NCBI RefSeq assembly: GCF_003400205.1
Contig: NZ_QUQV01000008.1
Location: 1-64,000, forward strand
Origin: Bacillus sp. HNG
Lineage (GTDB): Bacteria > Bacillota > Bacilli > Bacillales > Bacillaceae_L
Length of the DNA stretch: 64,000 nucleotides
Reading direction: 5' to 3'
Part shown: positions 50,402 to 59,210 of the stretch, one piece after another
Position numbering within the stretch: the first letter of the stretch is position 1
Layout: each line of letters starts with the position of its first letter
Program-made: the position numbers and the translations under genes
The notes under the pieces: generated by a model
What the model was told of the DNA's origin: nothing
The model's database searches: none
What the model saw: the letters and a program-made list of their open reading frames with translations, nothing else

Positions 50402-50893
50402 TCACAGTTGGTTTAATGCTAAATCAAGTATTTCTTGATAGAGTTCGTTCCAATGGAGATAATACTTTTTTACATCGTTCGGATCTATAAGAAGCCTTTT
50501 TTGTGACTCAAACATCGCCAAAAATTCATGTATTTCATGAATGTCCATACGATAAAACACCTGATAGCCTACTCTTGGATAAGGACTAGTCTCATTCCAG
50601 TTCGGGTTGTCGCTGTGATCAACCACCATATACCCTAACTGATAGCATCTCCCGGAGACGTAGCCTTCTTCATGCGCTTCACGCTTGATACATTCTTCAG
50701 GGGATTCGTTGAACTCAATATGACCTCCTGGGAAGTCCCATCCTCTTTGGTCTAACTTAACTAACAACAACTTGCCATCCTTAAAGCAAAAAGCATGGAC
50801 ACTAGTAATTAACTCCCTTGGTGGTAGTTGTAGAACAGGATTCCATGTTAACTTTACTTTTCCACTTCCCCAGTTCACATATTTTGTGGTCAT
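50402..50893 (-). CDS. Nudix hydrolase
   Basis: A 163-aa Nudix protein with DFPGGHIEFNESPEECIKRE followed by AHEEGYVS (full box). An N-terminal extension reads VKLTWNPVLQLPPRELITSV. The C-terminal part includes KYYLHWNELYQEILDLALNQL (partial). It is probably a nucleotide-sanitising enzyme; the substrate is unknown. Confidence 0.8.
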   Translation of the reverse strand: MTTKYVNWGSGKVKLTWNPVLQLPPRELITSVHAFCFKDGKLLLVKLDQRGWDFPGGHIEFNESPEECIKREAHEEGYVSGRCYQLGYMVVDHSDNPNWNETSPYPRVGYQVFYRMDIHEIHEFLAMFESQKRLLIDPNDVKKYYLHWNELYQEILDLALNQL

Positions 50894-50936
50894 TTTGCCC
50901 TCTCCTAATATACAATGGGTCTTGATATATACTTAA

Positions 50937-51368
50937 TTAAAATTCTATTAAAAAAGGCTGGGAGTCTTCCTCTAAGCAGCATTCAATTCTTTCTCTGAAA
51001 TTCATAAAAGTTACCATTTCTAGGGCTTGCTCAACCGGATAGAACCCGACTTCCAAGCTTTCTGGTGAAGTGGTTAATTTACCTCCCACTGGCTTAGCTA
51101 AGAACAATGTATTGCATATTGATCTGTTCACATTTTGGAAGATGCCACAGAACTTTAACACCTCAATATCAATTCCTGTTTCTTCTTTCGTTTCCCTTAT
51201 AGCGGCTTCTCTTAATGACTCACCTTCTTCAACCTGTCCACCAGGCATTTCCCAACCTCTTTTAGGTCCGTAAATTAATAAAATTTCATTGTTTTCATTG
51301 ATTACAATAGTCGCCGCTGAAACGATATGCTTGGGTGGCGAGTACATATTTTGACTGTTTTGTTCCAA
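50937..51368 (-). CDS. Nudix hydrolase
   Basis: A 143-aa protein with a perfect Nudix box: GWEMPGGQVEEGESLREAAI and RETKEETGIDI. The strand IVSAATIVINENNEILLIYG precedes it. It is a typical MutT-like house-cleaning hydrolase, the third Nudix gene in 2 kb. The repetition suggests local duplication or a shared theme, but sequences differ. Confidence 0.85.
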   Translation of the reverse strand: MEQNSQNMYSPPKHIVSAATIVINENNEILLIYGPKRGWEMPGGQVEEGESLREAAIRETKEETGIDIEVLKFCGIFQNVNRSICNTLFLAKPVGGKLTTSPESLEVGFYPVEQALEMVTFMNFRERIECCLEEDSQPFLIEF

Positions 51369-51388
51369 TTGATTTCATCCTTTCCTTT

Positions 51389-51775
51389 TTATTTTGAGTA
51401 ACTTTCCATATGCTGCCTAAATAACTTCCATCCACCTGGTTCTTTTTTAAAAACCTCCATCGCTAAAGCGGTTGCAACTTTTTCCTCTTTCAAATAAAAC
51501 TCTACAATTGAAGAAAAGATGATCTCGTCATCCGTCCTTAAATTATGAGTTAAATCGGTGTATTTCCAATATGGACTTTTTCCTTCATAACCTTTTATCG
51601 TTTCAATGTTATCTAATTTATATGAGTCCGCCCGATAAATTTCAAATTCCTTGTCTGTGTAGTAACCAAAATAGCCGATAAAATCATCCGATATCCAAGC
51701 ATTAATTTTATCAATATGGCCTTCATTTAAGTCATTCCGATAATCATAAACCGCATTTAGTGCCTCTTGAACCAA
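51389..51775 (-). CDS. NTF2-like (SnoaL/DUF4440) protein
   Basis: A 128-aa protein of the NTF2-like fold. ALNAVYDYRNDLNEGHIDKI, FIGYFGYYTDKEF and EEKVATALAMEVFKKEPGGWKLFRQHME are typical of DUF4440/SnoaL-like proteins. It may bind or act on a small ligand, or be a regulatory subunit. It sits 20 bp after the Nudix gene. Confidence 0.7.
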   Translation of the reverse strand: MVQEALNAVYDYRNDLNEGHIDKINAWISDDFIGYFGYYTDKEFEIYRADSYKLDNIETIKGYEGKSPYWKYTDLTHNLRTDDEIIFSSIVEFYLKEEKVATALAMEVFKKEPGGWKLFRQHMESYSK

Positions 51776-51869
51776 AATCTTTCCCTCCTATTGGTTTAAA
51801 TTACCTATTCTCCTATCCTTTTGGAAAATCCTTCAAAAAAGACAAAAAACATTAGGGGCTAAATATACG

Positions 51870-51896
51870 AAAAGAGCGCAAAATCAACTTGCGCTC
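51870..51896 (-). terminator. Terminator of the MFS gene at 51884
   Basis: GAGCGCAA and TTGCGCTC arms with a short T run on the minus strand; the stop codon lies within the hairpin. Confidence 0.7.
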
Positions 51897-53053
51897 CTTG
51901 TTCTATACGTATTCTTTTTCCTACTGCTAACAGAAAGAATTACAGCAATGAATGATAAAATAATGAAGATTCCGGCAGCATATGGATTTAAATTTACTGA
52001 AAGTGTATCAACGATTCCAGCTCCAATCACTGAACCGACAGCAACACCTAAGTGAAGGGATGAATTATTTAGACTTTGCTGAATTTCCGACGATTCGGGT
52101 GCTATTTCAATCAAATACGATTGCATGGCCGGTGAAATCGCCCAACTGAGAATGCCCCAAATAATTAGTATGATAAAAAATACTGGATAGAAGTCTGTGG
52201 AGAACGGAAATACAAAGAATATCGCACTAAATACGATTAAAGCAATCACCATTGTTTTTTTTGAACCTAATAGATCTGCGAGTACACCGCCAATCCCTCC
52301 GCCGAATACAGCAGAAACGCCAAAAATTAAATAAATGACACTAATCCAGTTTGCACTAAAATCAGTATTTGCTTCTAAATAAGGCTTGAAATAGGTATAC
52401 ATAATAGAATGACCTGTCATATACAGGAATGTTGTTGTCAGCCCTAAGGTGATTTTGTGATTTTTAAGTGCAGCAAGCTGTTGTCGCAACGGAATTTGAG
52501 GTTTTGGCTGTATTTTTCCCATTAAAAGATGAACACCAATAATGGATAATGCTGTCAATACCGTTATAAGTACAAATGGAGCTCTCCAGCCAAAACTATT
52601 TCCTAGGATAAGTCCAATCGGCACCCCTAAAACCAATGAGGCACTCACTCCCATTGAGACAATCCCAATCGCCCTACCTTTATACTGTTCGCCTGCTAAG
52701 CTTGGCGCCATAACTAAACACAATATGATTAATAGCGCTCCACTTAAAGCTAAGATAATTCTACCTATAAACAATATCGAAAAAGTTGGTGCAAAGACTG
52801 TGACGAAACAGCCAATTAGAAAAATATATAAGCAAACTAACATCAACCGTTTTCTTTCAATTTTTGCTGTCATGACGAGTAAAATTGGTGATGCAACCGC
52901 AAAAATAACTGCAAAAACAGTGATTAGTAAACCCGCTTGTCCGATTGTTACATGTAAATCCTCTGCTATTAAATCTAAAATGCCACTAATGATCAGCTCA
53001 ACCATCCCTATTACAAAGGCTATGACCATTAAAAAATAAATACGTTTATCCAT
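51884..53053 (-). CDS. MFS transporter (DHA1-type)
   Basis: A 389-aa carrier with about 12 membrane helices. FGVSAVFGGGIGGVLADLLGSKK-type loops and GRIILALSGALLIILCLVMAP are present. The fold is that of the drug:H+ antiporter AraJ/YdhP/CmlA group; the substrate is unknown. The ATG at 53053 has GGAAGACAAC before it. A neighbouring drug-efflux gene of a different branch lies next to it. Confidence 0.85.
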   Translation of the reverse strand: MDKRIYFLMVIAFVIGMVELIISGILDLIAEDLHVTIGQAGLLITVFAVIFAVASPILLVMTAKIERKRLMLVCLYIFLIGCFVTVFAPTFSILFIGRIILALSGALLIILCLVMAPSLAGEQYKGRAIGIVSMGVSASLVLGVPIGLILGNSFGWRAPFVLITVLTALSIIGVHLLMGKIQPKPQIPLRQQLAALKNHKITLGLTTTFLYMTGHSIMYTYFKPYLEANTDFSANWISVIYLIFGVSAVFGGGIGGVLADLLGSKKTMVIALIVFSAIFFVFPFSTDFYPVFFIILIIWGILSWAISPAMQSYLIEIAPESSEIQQSLNNSSLHLGVAVGSVIGAGIVDTLSVNLNPYAAGIFIILSFIAVILSVSSRKKNTYRTRSAS

Positions 53054-53236
53054 GTTGTCTTCCTTCCTAATTAAATCCCACACTTTATACTATCTTTTGA
53101 TGAAAGTTTACTCAAGAATAACATACTTACATCCTCTTTAGTATTTGATTTCTTCCATTGAAAAAATCATAATGATGATGTAAAGGTTTGAAATCCAAGT
53201 TAATACTTTATTCTTGGAAAATGAGTTGGTTATTGC

Positions 53237-53269
53237 CAAAAAGCACAAAGAAGAAAAATCTTTGTGCTT
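53237..53269 (-). terminator. Terminator of the multidrug efflux gene
   Basis: AAGCACAAAGA and TCTTTGTGCTT form an 11-bp stem, followed by TTTTT on the minus strand. Confidence 0.85.
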
Positions 53270-53295
53270 GCATCTAAATTCAACAACTTTTATAA

Positions 53296-54498
53296 TCACT
53301 GACTTACTGAATTAGTAACACTAGCTTTTACTTCTTTTCTAGGTGCTTCTTGCTTTTTCCAGAATAAAGTTAAAACAATTCCCAATGCTAATATCACTGT
53401 TGCAAAATAGTAAGGATAATTGATATCGATATCGAATAATATACCTCCTAGAATTGGTCCACTAACATTTGCTAAGCTTGTGAACATCGAGTTCATTCCA
53501 CCAGCCCATCCCTGCTCATTCCCTGCATTATTCGAAAGATATGAAGTAACTGCAGGTCGGAATAAATCAAATCCTACAAACAGGATAAATGTAACAAGCA
53601 ATATGGAGAAATATGAATGAACGACTGTCATTAAAAGGACAAGGAAGGCCGACAGAATTAAACTATATCGAATCAGTTTAATTTCTCCCCAAATTCGAGT
53701 CAGCCAATCAAATAAAAGAACTTGTGATATAGCGCCAAAAATGGCACCACCTGTAATCACAATGGCTATATCGGATGGTGTAAATTGAAATTTATGGTCC
53801 ACAAATAAACTAAAGAACGATTCAAAGGCAGCTAAACCAAATGAGGCAATAAAAATTAAAATAAACGCAATGAAATATTTCGGAGCAAAAATCCGCTTGA
53901 ACCCAACCTGTTCTTGCGATGATTGTTCATGACTTTCTTTTTGTCGTTCTGGCTCTGTTAATAAAACAATTGAAAGTATCGCCGCAATCGTACCAAGTCC
54001 ACCTGCAAAAAAGAATGGAATTCGTGTTCCCAACTCTGCAAGAAATCCACCTATACCTGGACCTATAATAAAACCTGTGCTAATGGCCGCAGACATATAC
54101 CCGAGTGCTTTAGGACGAGTCTCCAATGTAGTAATATCTGCAATAAAGGCTGTAACAGCTGGCATAATGAACGCAGCACTAATTCCACCAAAAACTCGCG
54201 AAATGAATAAAGTTTCAATTTCTTTTCCGATCCCAAACAAAAACTCTGAGAAGCCGAAAATAAATAAACCAATGACTATCATTATCTTTCTTCCAAACTT
54301 ATCTACAGCCTTACCTGCAAATGGAGAGGCAATCAATTGAGCAATTGCGAACACAGCGGTTAAATAGCCAACTGTTGTTCCAGTTATCCCTAATTCATTC
54401 ATTAGCGTTGGTAAAACAGGAATGACAAGACCAATTCCCAAAAATGCAATGAATAAATTCATTAATAATAACCATAAGGTGACTTTATATGTTTTCAT
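53296..54498 (-). CDS. Multidrug efflux MFS transporter (Bmr/Blt/NorA-like)
   Basis: A 400-aa MFS carrier with 12 helices. GIGLVIPVLPTLMNELGI (motif C-like start of helix 1), GKAVDKFGRKIMIVIGL (motif A) and GPGIGGFLAELGTR (motif C, the antiporter motif) mark a proton-driven drug exporter of the Bmr/Blt/NorA group. AAGGAGAATTAAAAG precedes the ATG. It is divergent from a MerR-type regulator, and a MerR operator lies between them, so it is probably induced by cationic drugs or similar ligands. Confidence 0.9.
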   Translation of the reverse strand: MKTYKVTLWLLLMNLFIAFLGIGLVIPVLPTLMNELGITGTTVGYLTAVFAIAQLIASPFAGKAVDKFGRKIMIVIGLFIFGFSEFLFGIGKEIETLFISRVFGGISAAFIMPAVTAFIADITTLETRPKALGYMSAAISTGFIIGPGIGGFLAELGTRIPFFFAGGLGTIAAILSIVLLTEPERQKESHEQSSQEQVGFKRIFAPKYFIAFILIFIASFGLAAFESFFSLFVDHKFQFTPSDIAIVITGGAIFGAISQVLLFDWLTRIWGEIKLIRYSLILSAFLVLLMTVVHSYFSILLVTFILFVGFDLFRPAVTSYLSNNAGNEQGWAGGMNSMFTSLANVSGPILGGILFDIDINYPYYFATVILALGIVLTLFWKKQEAPRKEVKASVTNSVSQ

Positions 54499-54556
54499 CT
54501 TTTAATTCTCCTTAACAAAACAAATTCCATTAGACCTTCATTTGTTTACAGATTTT

Positions 54557-54587
54557 ATCCTAGTGTATATAGTTACTATATAGTCAA
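54557..54587 (-). promoter_or_regulatory. MerR-type promoter/operator of the efflux gene
   Basis: On the minus strand, TTGACT (-35) and TAGGAT (-10-like) are separated by exactly 19 bp, an overlong spacer typical of MerR-activated promoters. The spacer carries a perfect 8-bp palindrome TATATAGT-A-ACTATATA (54566-54582). The divergent MerR gene starts 18 bp beyond the -35 and would bind this dyad. Confidence 0.8.
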
Positions 54588-54604
54588 GGTTGGTGATGTA
54601 AATA

Positions 54605-55438
54605 ATGAATGAAAAAAATGTAAAATATTTAACTACTGGTGAATTCGCAAAGCTTTGCAAAGTGAACAAACAGACACTTTTTTACTACGATCAAATTGGC
54701 CTGTTGTCTCCCGTATACAAAAATGAAAAAGGGTACCGTTTCTATTCCATTAACCAAATGGAGTTATTCTATGTAATTGATTTATTAAAAGATCTAGATA
54801 TGTCACTAAATGACATTCAACAATACACGCAAAATAAATCCCCTGAAGGTTTTTTAAGTTTGATGTATCAAAAGAGAGAAGAAATTGTGAAAAAGCGCCA
54901 AGAAATTGAAATGAAAGAAAGACTTATTAAGTCAAAAATAGCATTGATGGAAGAAGCCAAACAAATTGACTTTGAACAAATTACGCTTGAACATTTACCT
55001 GAAGCCACACTTTATTTAAGCAGAAACATTGAAAATATAACGGATGAAGAATTTTTAGAAGTTATCTCAGAGTTTATTAATGAATTAAATGAATCACAGC
55101 TTGATACAGGATATCCTATAGGTGGAATAACGAAACGAGAGCAAGTCTTAAAGGGAGAATTCTCTAAATACAGCTACTTATATATGGAGCAACCAAATCC
55201 GAAGGAAGGATACCCATACTTCCAAGCTGTAAAAGGTGATTTTCTCATTGGATATCATTGTGGTGATGATAAGACAATAAATAAAACATATAAGCGACTT
55301 TTTTCAGAAATGGAACGTTTAAATCTAACATTAGGAGATTATGTTTTTGAGGAGTATGTATATGATACTGTTGTAGAAAATCAGAAGGAACATTATGTGA
55401 CCAAAATTATGATACAAGTCAATAACACTAAAGAATAA
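54605..55438 (+). CDS. MerR-family regulator (BmrR/BltR-like)
   Basis: A 277-aa regulator. An N-terminal MerR HTH (LTTGEFAKLCKVNKQTLFYYD and GYRFYSINQMELFYVID) is followed by a coiled dimer helix (residues 85-125) and a GyrI-like drug-binding domain (LEHLPEATLYLSRNI to YVTKIMIQV). It is expected to activate the divergent efflux gene when a drug binds. Its own promoter is probably on the opposite side of the same operator. RBS: TTGGTGATG, moderately placed. Confidence 0.88.
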   Translation: MNEKNVKYLTTGEFAKLCKVNKQTLFYYDQIGLLSPVYKNEKGYRFYSINQMELFYVIDLLKDLDMSLNDIQQYTQNKSPEGFLSLMYQKREEIVKKRQEIEMKERLIKSKIALMEEAKQIDFEQITLEHLPEATLYLSRNIENITDEEFLEVISEFINELNESQLDTGYPIGGITKREQVLKGEFSKYSYLYMEQPNPKEGYPYFQAVKGDFLIGYHCGDDKTINKTYKRLFSEMERLNLTLGDYVFEEYVYDTVVENQKEHYVTKIMIQVNNTKE

Positions 55439-55511
55439 GCTTGGGGTATTCTACCAAAGCTATTAAACTTAATTGTAATTTTATAGATAGTATGAATAGG
55501 GAGTTGAGTAA

Positions 55512-56114
55512 ATGGAAGCTATTCTACATGGAATCATCTTAGCATTTGGACTTATTTTACCTTTAGGTGTACAGAATGTATTTGTTTTTTCACAAGGAGC
55601 GACACAGCCAAAACTACTTCGAGCATTTCCAGCGACGATTACAGCTGCAATTTGTGATACACTTTTAATTCTTTTAGCTGTATTTGGCTTATCCGTTATC
55701 GTTCTACAATTTGAATGGCTACGGATTGGTCTGATGAGTGCTGGGGTTTTATTTTTACTTTACATGGGGTTTGCAATTTGGCGTTCTGAACCAACTAAAA
55801 ATGAAACAAACAAAGCATTACCCATTCGTCAACAAATCATTTTTGCTTCATCTGTTTCATTTTTAAATCCTCACGCCATTTTAGATATCGTCGGTGTGAT
55901 CGGGACAAGCGCCTTAAAATATGTTGGAACCGATCAAATTTTATTTACAGCTGCTTGTATTATCGTATCTTGGTTGTGGTTCTTTGGCTTAACGTTGGCC
56001 GGTGCGGTTATGAAAAAAATAGATGGTACTGGTGTCTTAATGAAAATGTTCAACAAATTCTCTGCCATCTTTATCTGGGGAACAGCAATTTATCTTTTAA
56101 TAGGACTCGTGTGA
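55512..56114 (+). CDS. LysE-family amino-acid exporter
   Basis: A 200-aa, six-helix LysE/ArgO protein. GIILAFGLILPLGVQNVFVFSQG is the N-terminal signature; SFLNPHAILDIVGVIGTSAL and FFGLTLAGAVMKKIDGTGVL are the other family motifs. It should export a basic or other amino acid across the membrane. GGGAGTTGAGTAA precedes the ATG. It follows the MerR gene by 73 bp, with only a weak hairpin in between, so read-through transcription is possible. Confidence 0.88.
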   Translation: MEAILHGIILAFGLILPLGVQNVFVFSQGATQPKLLRAFPATITAAICDTLLILLAVFGLSVIVLQFEWLRIGLMSAGVLFLLYMGFAIWRSEPTKNETNKALPIRQQIIFASSVSFLNPHAILDIVGVIGTSALKYVGTDQILFTAACIIVSWLWFFGLTLAGAVMKKIDGTGVLMKMFNKFSAIFIWGTAIYLLIGLV

Positions 56115-56128
56115 TATACATTTACAAT

Positions 56129-56479
56129 CTATTTCCAAAAGCAAACTTGTAGCTTATTCCCATCGAGGTCATACAGGTCAAAAAAATGATTAACCCCGTC
56201 ATTTTGTAGTTCGCTAACTTTCACACGTTTTTCTAATAGCACTTTATATACTTCTTCAATATTTTTCGTGTAAAAAATAGGGTAAACTTGACTATTTGCA
56301 GGGTTTACCTTTCCCTCCTCAATCGTTAAAGGCACTCCACTATTTCCTACACTCAATATCCGATAATGACCACCATTATAAGAATCGCTTAATCCCAAAA
56401 CTTCTTGATACCAAGTACTTGCTTTATCAACATTGCTAACGGTTAAGCAAATGGTGTCAATCCGCTCCAATAAACTCAT
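56129..56479 (-). CDS. VOC-family protein
   Basis: A 116-aa single-module VOC protein. ICLTVSNVDKASTWYQEVLGLS and HFFDLYDLDGNKLQVCFW are the first and last motifs. It is a dioxygenase/glyoxalase-like or ligand-binding protein with unknown substrate. It is convergent with lysE, and the MBL gene precedes it. Confidence 0.8.
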   Translation of the reverse strand: MSLLERIDTICLTVSNVDKASTWYQEVLGLSDSYNGGHYRILSVGNSGVPLTIEEGKVNPANSQVYPIFYTKNIEEVYKVLLEKRVKVSELQNDGVNHFFDLYDLDGNKLQVCFWK

Positions 56480-56504
56480 TTCACATTACTCTCCTTCATT
56501 TGAT

Positions 56505-57410
56505 TCAGTTTATCAATGCTTTGCGAAGCATTTTCACATTTTGTTGATAAACTCCGGGTGATTTCCAATCTTGATACTCGATTGGAACTTCAATTCCTTC
56601 CAAATTTTCGTTTTCTTTTACGATGTTTTTTAGATTAGTTATGTAATGGAGTAGTTTGGATATATCCTGATTTGTCCCGACTGGACCATGACCTGGAATG
56701 GCGACATCAAAATCTAAGGCTTCAATTTCTTTCAGTATCTCAACCCACTGGTCAGGGTTTGATTCTTCAAAAAAGGTTGGATGACAGTTTACAAATAATA
56801 GATCTCCCATGAATATGACTTTTTCTTCAGGAATAAATAAACAAGCATCACAAAACGAATGCCCACCACCTAGGGTAAAAAGCTTCGCACTACATTTTGG
56901 TCCACTAAAAGTATGTTCTCTTTCAATAGTTTGGTTCGGTAAAACAAGTTCTAAGGTTGGCAATGATTTTTCCATTTCTTTTAAAAAGTTAATCTGGTCG
57001 TTTAATTCAGGGGTTACTTGTTTTTCTAATGATTGAATGTAGTTTGATAGTCCTTCGATATCGCTTTTCTGTTTGTTCATTCGTGAAGGATGGAGTTCTT
57101 TCATTTTTGAATAGGTGATTTCACTTGAGATGATCTTACTTTCTTTGAAGGTTTGGTTACCGCGAATATGGTCACCGTGCCAATGACTATTAATGACCAT
57201 TGTTACTGGCTGGTTGGTTGTTTTTTCTGCAAACACTTTTAAATCTTCCGAGGCTTGCTGTGTGTTAAACGTATCGAAAATGATTATTTGATTACCGAGG
57301 TCAACAAATCCTGCATTGGCTACCGAACCTCCTCCTTCTTTTGCGATTGCAGCGTAGACATGTTGACTGACTTTCTCCAGTGTAAAATGTTTACTATAGA
57401 ATTCTCCCAT
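56505..57410 (-). CDS. MBL-fold metallo-hydrolase
   Basis: A 301-aa metallo-beta-lactamase-fold protein. VINSHWHGDHIRGN carries HxHxDH, GGGHSFCDACLFI the next His, FMGDLLFVN the Asp and IPGHGPVG the last His, so the full binuclear metal site is present. Family members hydrolyse diverse esters and thioesters; the substrate is unknown. The ATG at 57410 is preceded by GGGAAAATTG; a TTG one codon earlier is possible. Confidence 0.85.
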   Translation of the reverse strand: MGEFYSKHFTLEKVSQHVYAAIAKEGGGSVANAGFVDLGNQIIIFDTFNTQQASEDLKVFAEKTTNQPVTMVINSHWHGDHIRGNQTFKESKIISSEITYSKMKELHPSRMNKQKSDIEGLSNYIQSLEKQVTPELNDQINFLKEMEKSLPTLELVLPNQTIEREHTFSGPKCSAKLFTLGGGHSFCDACLFIPEEKVIFMGDLLFVNCHPTFFEESNPDQWVEILKEIEALDFDVAIPGHGPVGTNQDISKLLHYITNLKNIVKENENLEGIEVPIEYQDWKSPGVYQQNVKMLRKALIN

Positions 57411-57440
57411 CAATTTTCCCTTCCTTTTTTACAAATAAAA

Positions 57441-57470
57441 AACAGGAACAATCATACTGACGCTCCTGTT
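57441..57470 (-). terminator. Terminator of the 60-aa membrane protein gene
   Basis: AACAGGA and TCCTGTT arms, followed by TTTTTT-like sequence on the minus strand, about 85 bp after the stop. Confidence 0.6.
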
Positions 57471-57556
57471 GTAGTTATATATTATCTCTTTGTGTGACCC
57501 TATAGACAGCTACATTTTTTTGCATTTTTCTATTTACCTCTTGTTAAATTCGATAC

Positions 57557-57739
57557 CTATTGATTTATATCCTTCTCTTTCCCTTGTTTATGTCTATTTT
57601 TTTGGTTATATATAAAAAACAATCCCATTGTTAATCCCCATACGATTGTTTTTATAAGTCCTTGAAAATAGTAATCAGTGATTGCTAGAATCAGCATCAT
57701 ACTTATAACACTTAAAGTAATTCGCAAAATAACCTTCAC
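57557..57739 (-). CDS. Small membrane protein, 60 aa
   Basis: Two membrane helices (VILRITLSVISMMLILAITDY and IVWGLTMGLFFIYNQ) and a basic tail KNRHKQGKEKDINQ. The GTG start is eight bases after AAGGAG. I do not recognise it. It stands alone downstream of the HAD phosphatase gene. Confidence 0.55.
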   Translation of the reverse strand: MKVILRITLSVISMMLILAITDYYFQGLIKTIVWGLTMGLFFIYNQKNRHKQGKEKDINQ

Positions 57740-57793
57740 TAAACAAACTCCTTATTCTGTTCCCTAATTATTGACTAGTATTTTCTTATAACC

Positions 57794-58591
57794 TTACAAA
57801 GCAAACGGTTCATATGGTTTACAAAGATAACGTTCAATAAAATCAGCTAATCCATCATTTTGGTGGTGCCCTGTCACAAAATCAGCCGCTGCTTTAACAT
57901 CTTCACTTGCGTTCCCCATCGCTACACCTGTACCAGCATGGCGAAGCATTTCGATGTCATTGGGTCCATCTCCAATTGCTACAACTTCGTTTGGGTTTAT
58001 TCGATAGGCATGAATTAAGCTTTTTATCGCAGACCATTTAGACACTTTAGGAGCAACTAATTCAAACCCGTCGTTCCAATCGATGACTTCTGCTTCCTTT
58101 TTAAATAAAGCTGAAAACTCAGGATTTGCTGTACCTGTACGCACACTATATTTAAGTACATCTTGATAATCCGCTTGCCTTAAATCCCCAATATATCGTG
58201 GCGGAATTTGCCCCACTTCTGTCCAATAATCGATTTCTTCATCTTGTTCCTTACAATAAAGCCCATCTGCTGTATGAACGATAACATTACAAGGTCTTTC
58301 AGCAGTCAGATGGTGAAATCGCTCTTCGTTTAATCGGACGGTTCTTGTTTGTATCGCTTTTCCCGTCAATGCATCGTGAATCGCGGCTCCATTCAAACAG
58401 ATCATGGGAGTTCGCAATCCAATTTCTTTATGGTACGGAGCAGTTACTTCATAGTGTCGACCCGTAGCTAGAAAAACCTTTACTCCCTGATTAATCAACC
58501 GATAAATAGCTTCCAAGTTTCGTTGAGAAATGTTATTTGAGGCTGTTAACAATGTCCCATCCATGTCAATAAATAGTGCACGCACATTCAT
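57794..58591 (-). CDS. HAD-superfamily Cof-type phosphatase
   Basis: A 265-aa Cof-type HAD. DMDGTLLTASNN is motif I with the nucleophile Asp9, VFLATGRHYEV is motif II, and VVAIGDGPNDIEMLRHAG is motif IV with the Asp pair. KVSKWSAIKSL supplies the Lys of motif III. It should dephosphorylate sugar phosphates or a pyridoxal-like substrate. It is monocistronic or leads into a downstream gene. Confidence 0.9.
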   Translation of the reverse strand: MNVRALFIDMDGTLLTASNNISQRNLEAIYRLINQGVKVFLATGRHYEVTAPYHKEIGLRTPMICLNGAAIHDALTGKAIQTRTVRLNEERFHHLTAERPCNVIVHTADGLYCKEQDEEIDYWTEVGQIPPRYIGDLRQADYQDVLKYSVRTGTANPEFSALFKKEAEVIDWNDGFELVAPKVSKWSAIKSLIHAYRINPNEVVAIGDGPNDIEMLRHAGTGVAMGNASEDVKAAADFVTGHHQNDGLADFIERYLCKPYEPFAL

Positions 58592-58781
58592 TTAAAATGC
58601 CTCCTTATTCGTTGGTAAACCAATCATACCATCCGAATATTAAAGCCAAGTAAACTCTGTGTGCAGATTAAATGAAGTTTATTTGGAAGCAAGCGAAATG
58701 CATTTTGGACAACAATGCAATATTTTTGAATTTTATATTGGATAGCTTTCACGTAATGTGAAAAGAACACTGTATAAGAAT

Positions 58782-58994
58782 TTACTTCGTTCGTGAATGC
58801 CTTTTATCTGCAGCACTTAGTATAAATAAAAAAGCAAAACACCAGATAATCCCTTGTATAATCGTGAATATCCAAATACCCATATTGAAAAAAAGTGTAA
58901 ACAGTAATAAAAGAATTGGACTAATAAAGATTAAAGAAAAACCAATTAAAAATGCCTTCTTCTGTGGTAACGCTTTTATTTTTGTTAACATCAT
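58782..58994 (-). CDS. Small membrane protein, 70 aa
   Basis: Two helices (FLIGFSLIFISPILLLLFTLFF and IFTIIQGIIWCFAFLFILSA) and a short basic tail. The ATG overlaps the stop of the preceding 30-aa ORF by one base (TAATG), a translation-coupling arrangement. I do not recognise the family. Confidence 0.6.
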   Translation of the reverse strand: MMLTKIKALPQKKAFLIGFSLIFISPILLLLFTLFFNMGIWIFTIIQGIIWCFAFLFILSAADKRHSRTK

Positions 58995-59086
58995 TAATTC
59001 TTCCCTTTTTTACTATTCCGTTTGTCCATAAAGCCTAAAGCAATTGCCCCAAATATATCCGCAAAAAGTGTAAAGATTGCTTCCAC
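58994..59086 (-). CDS. Micro-ORF, 30 aa, coupled to the 70-aa gene
   Basis: A GTG start eight bases after AAAGGAG encodes EAIFTLFADIFGAIALGFMD and a basic tail KRNSKKGKN. The frame ends in TAATG, one base into the next gene. The helix could be a very small membrane or toxin-like peptide. The coupling and the strong ribosome binding site suggest translation. The function is unknown. Confidence 0.5.
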   Translation of the reverse strand: MEAIFTLFADIFGAIALGFMDKRNSKKGKN

Positions 59087-59174
59087 CAAAACCGCTCCTT
59101 TGGTTTATTATATTTAATTATACGATTATACAAATGGAAGGTTTCAAATAAGTGGAAGATTATAACAACGACAT

Positions 59175-59203
59175 TAAAAAAAGGTGCTATGGGAATGCAC
59201 CTT
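59175..59203 (-). terminator. Terminator of the signal peptidase gene
   Basis: AAGGTGC and GCACCTT arms, with a T run on the minus strand. Confidence 0.85.
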
Positions 59204-59210
59204 TTAGAAA

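Noticed and set aside
57475-57525. 16-codon ORF with AGAGGT ribosome binding site after the 60-aa membrane protein
   Set aside because: It is very short and has no conserved feature that I can see. It may be translated, but the evidence is too thin.
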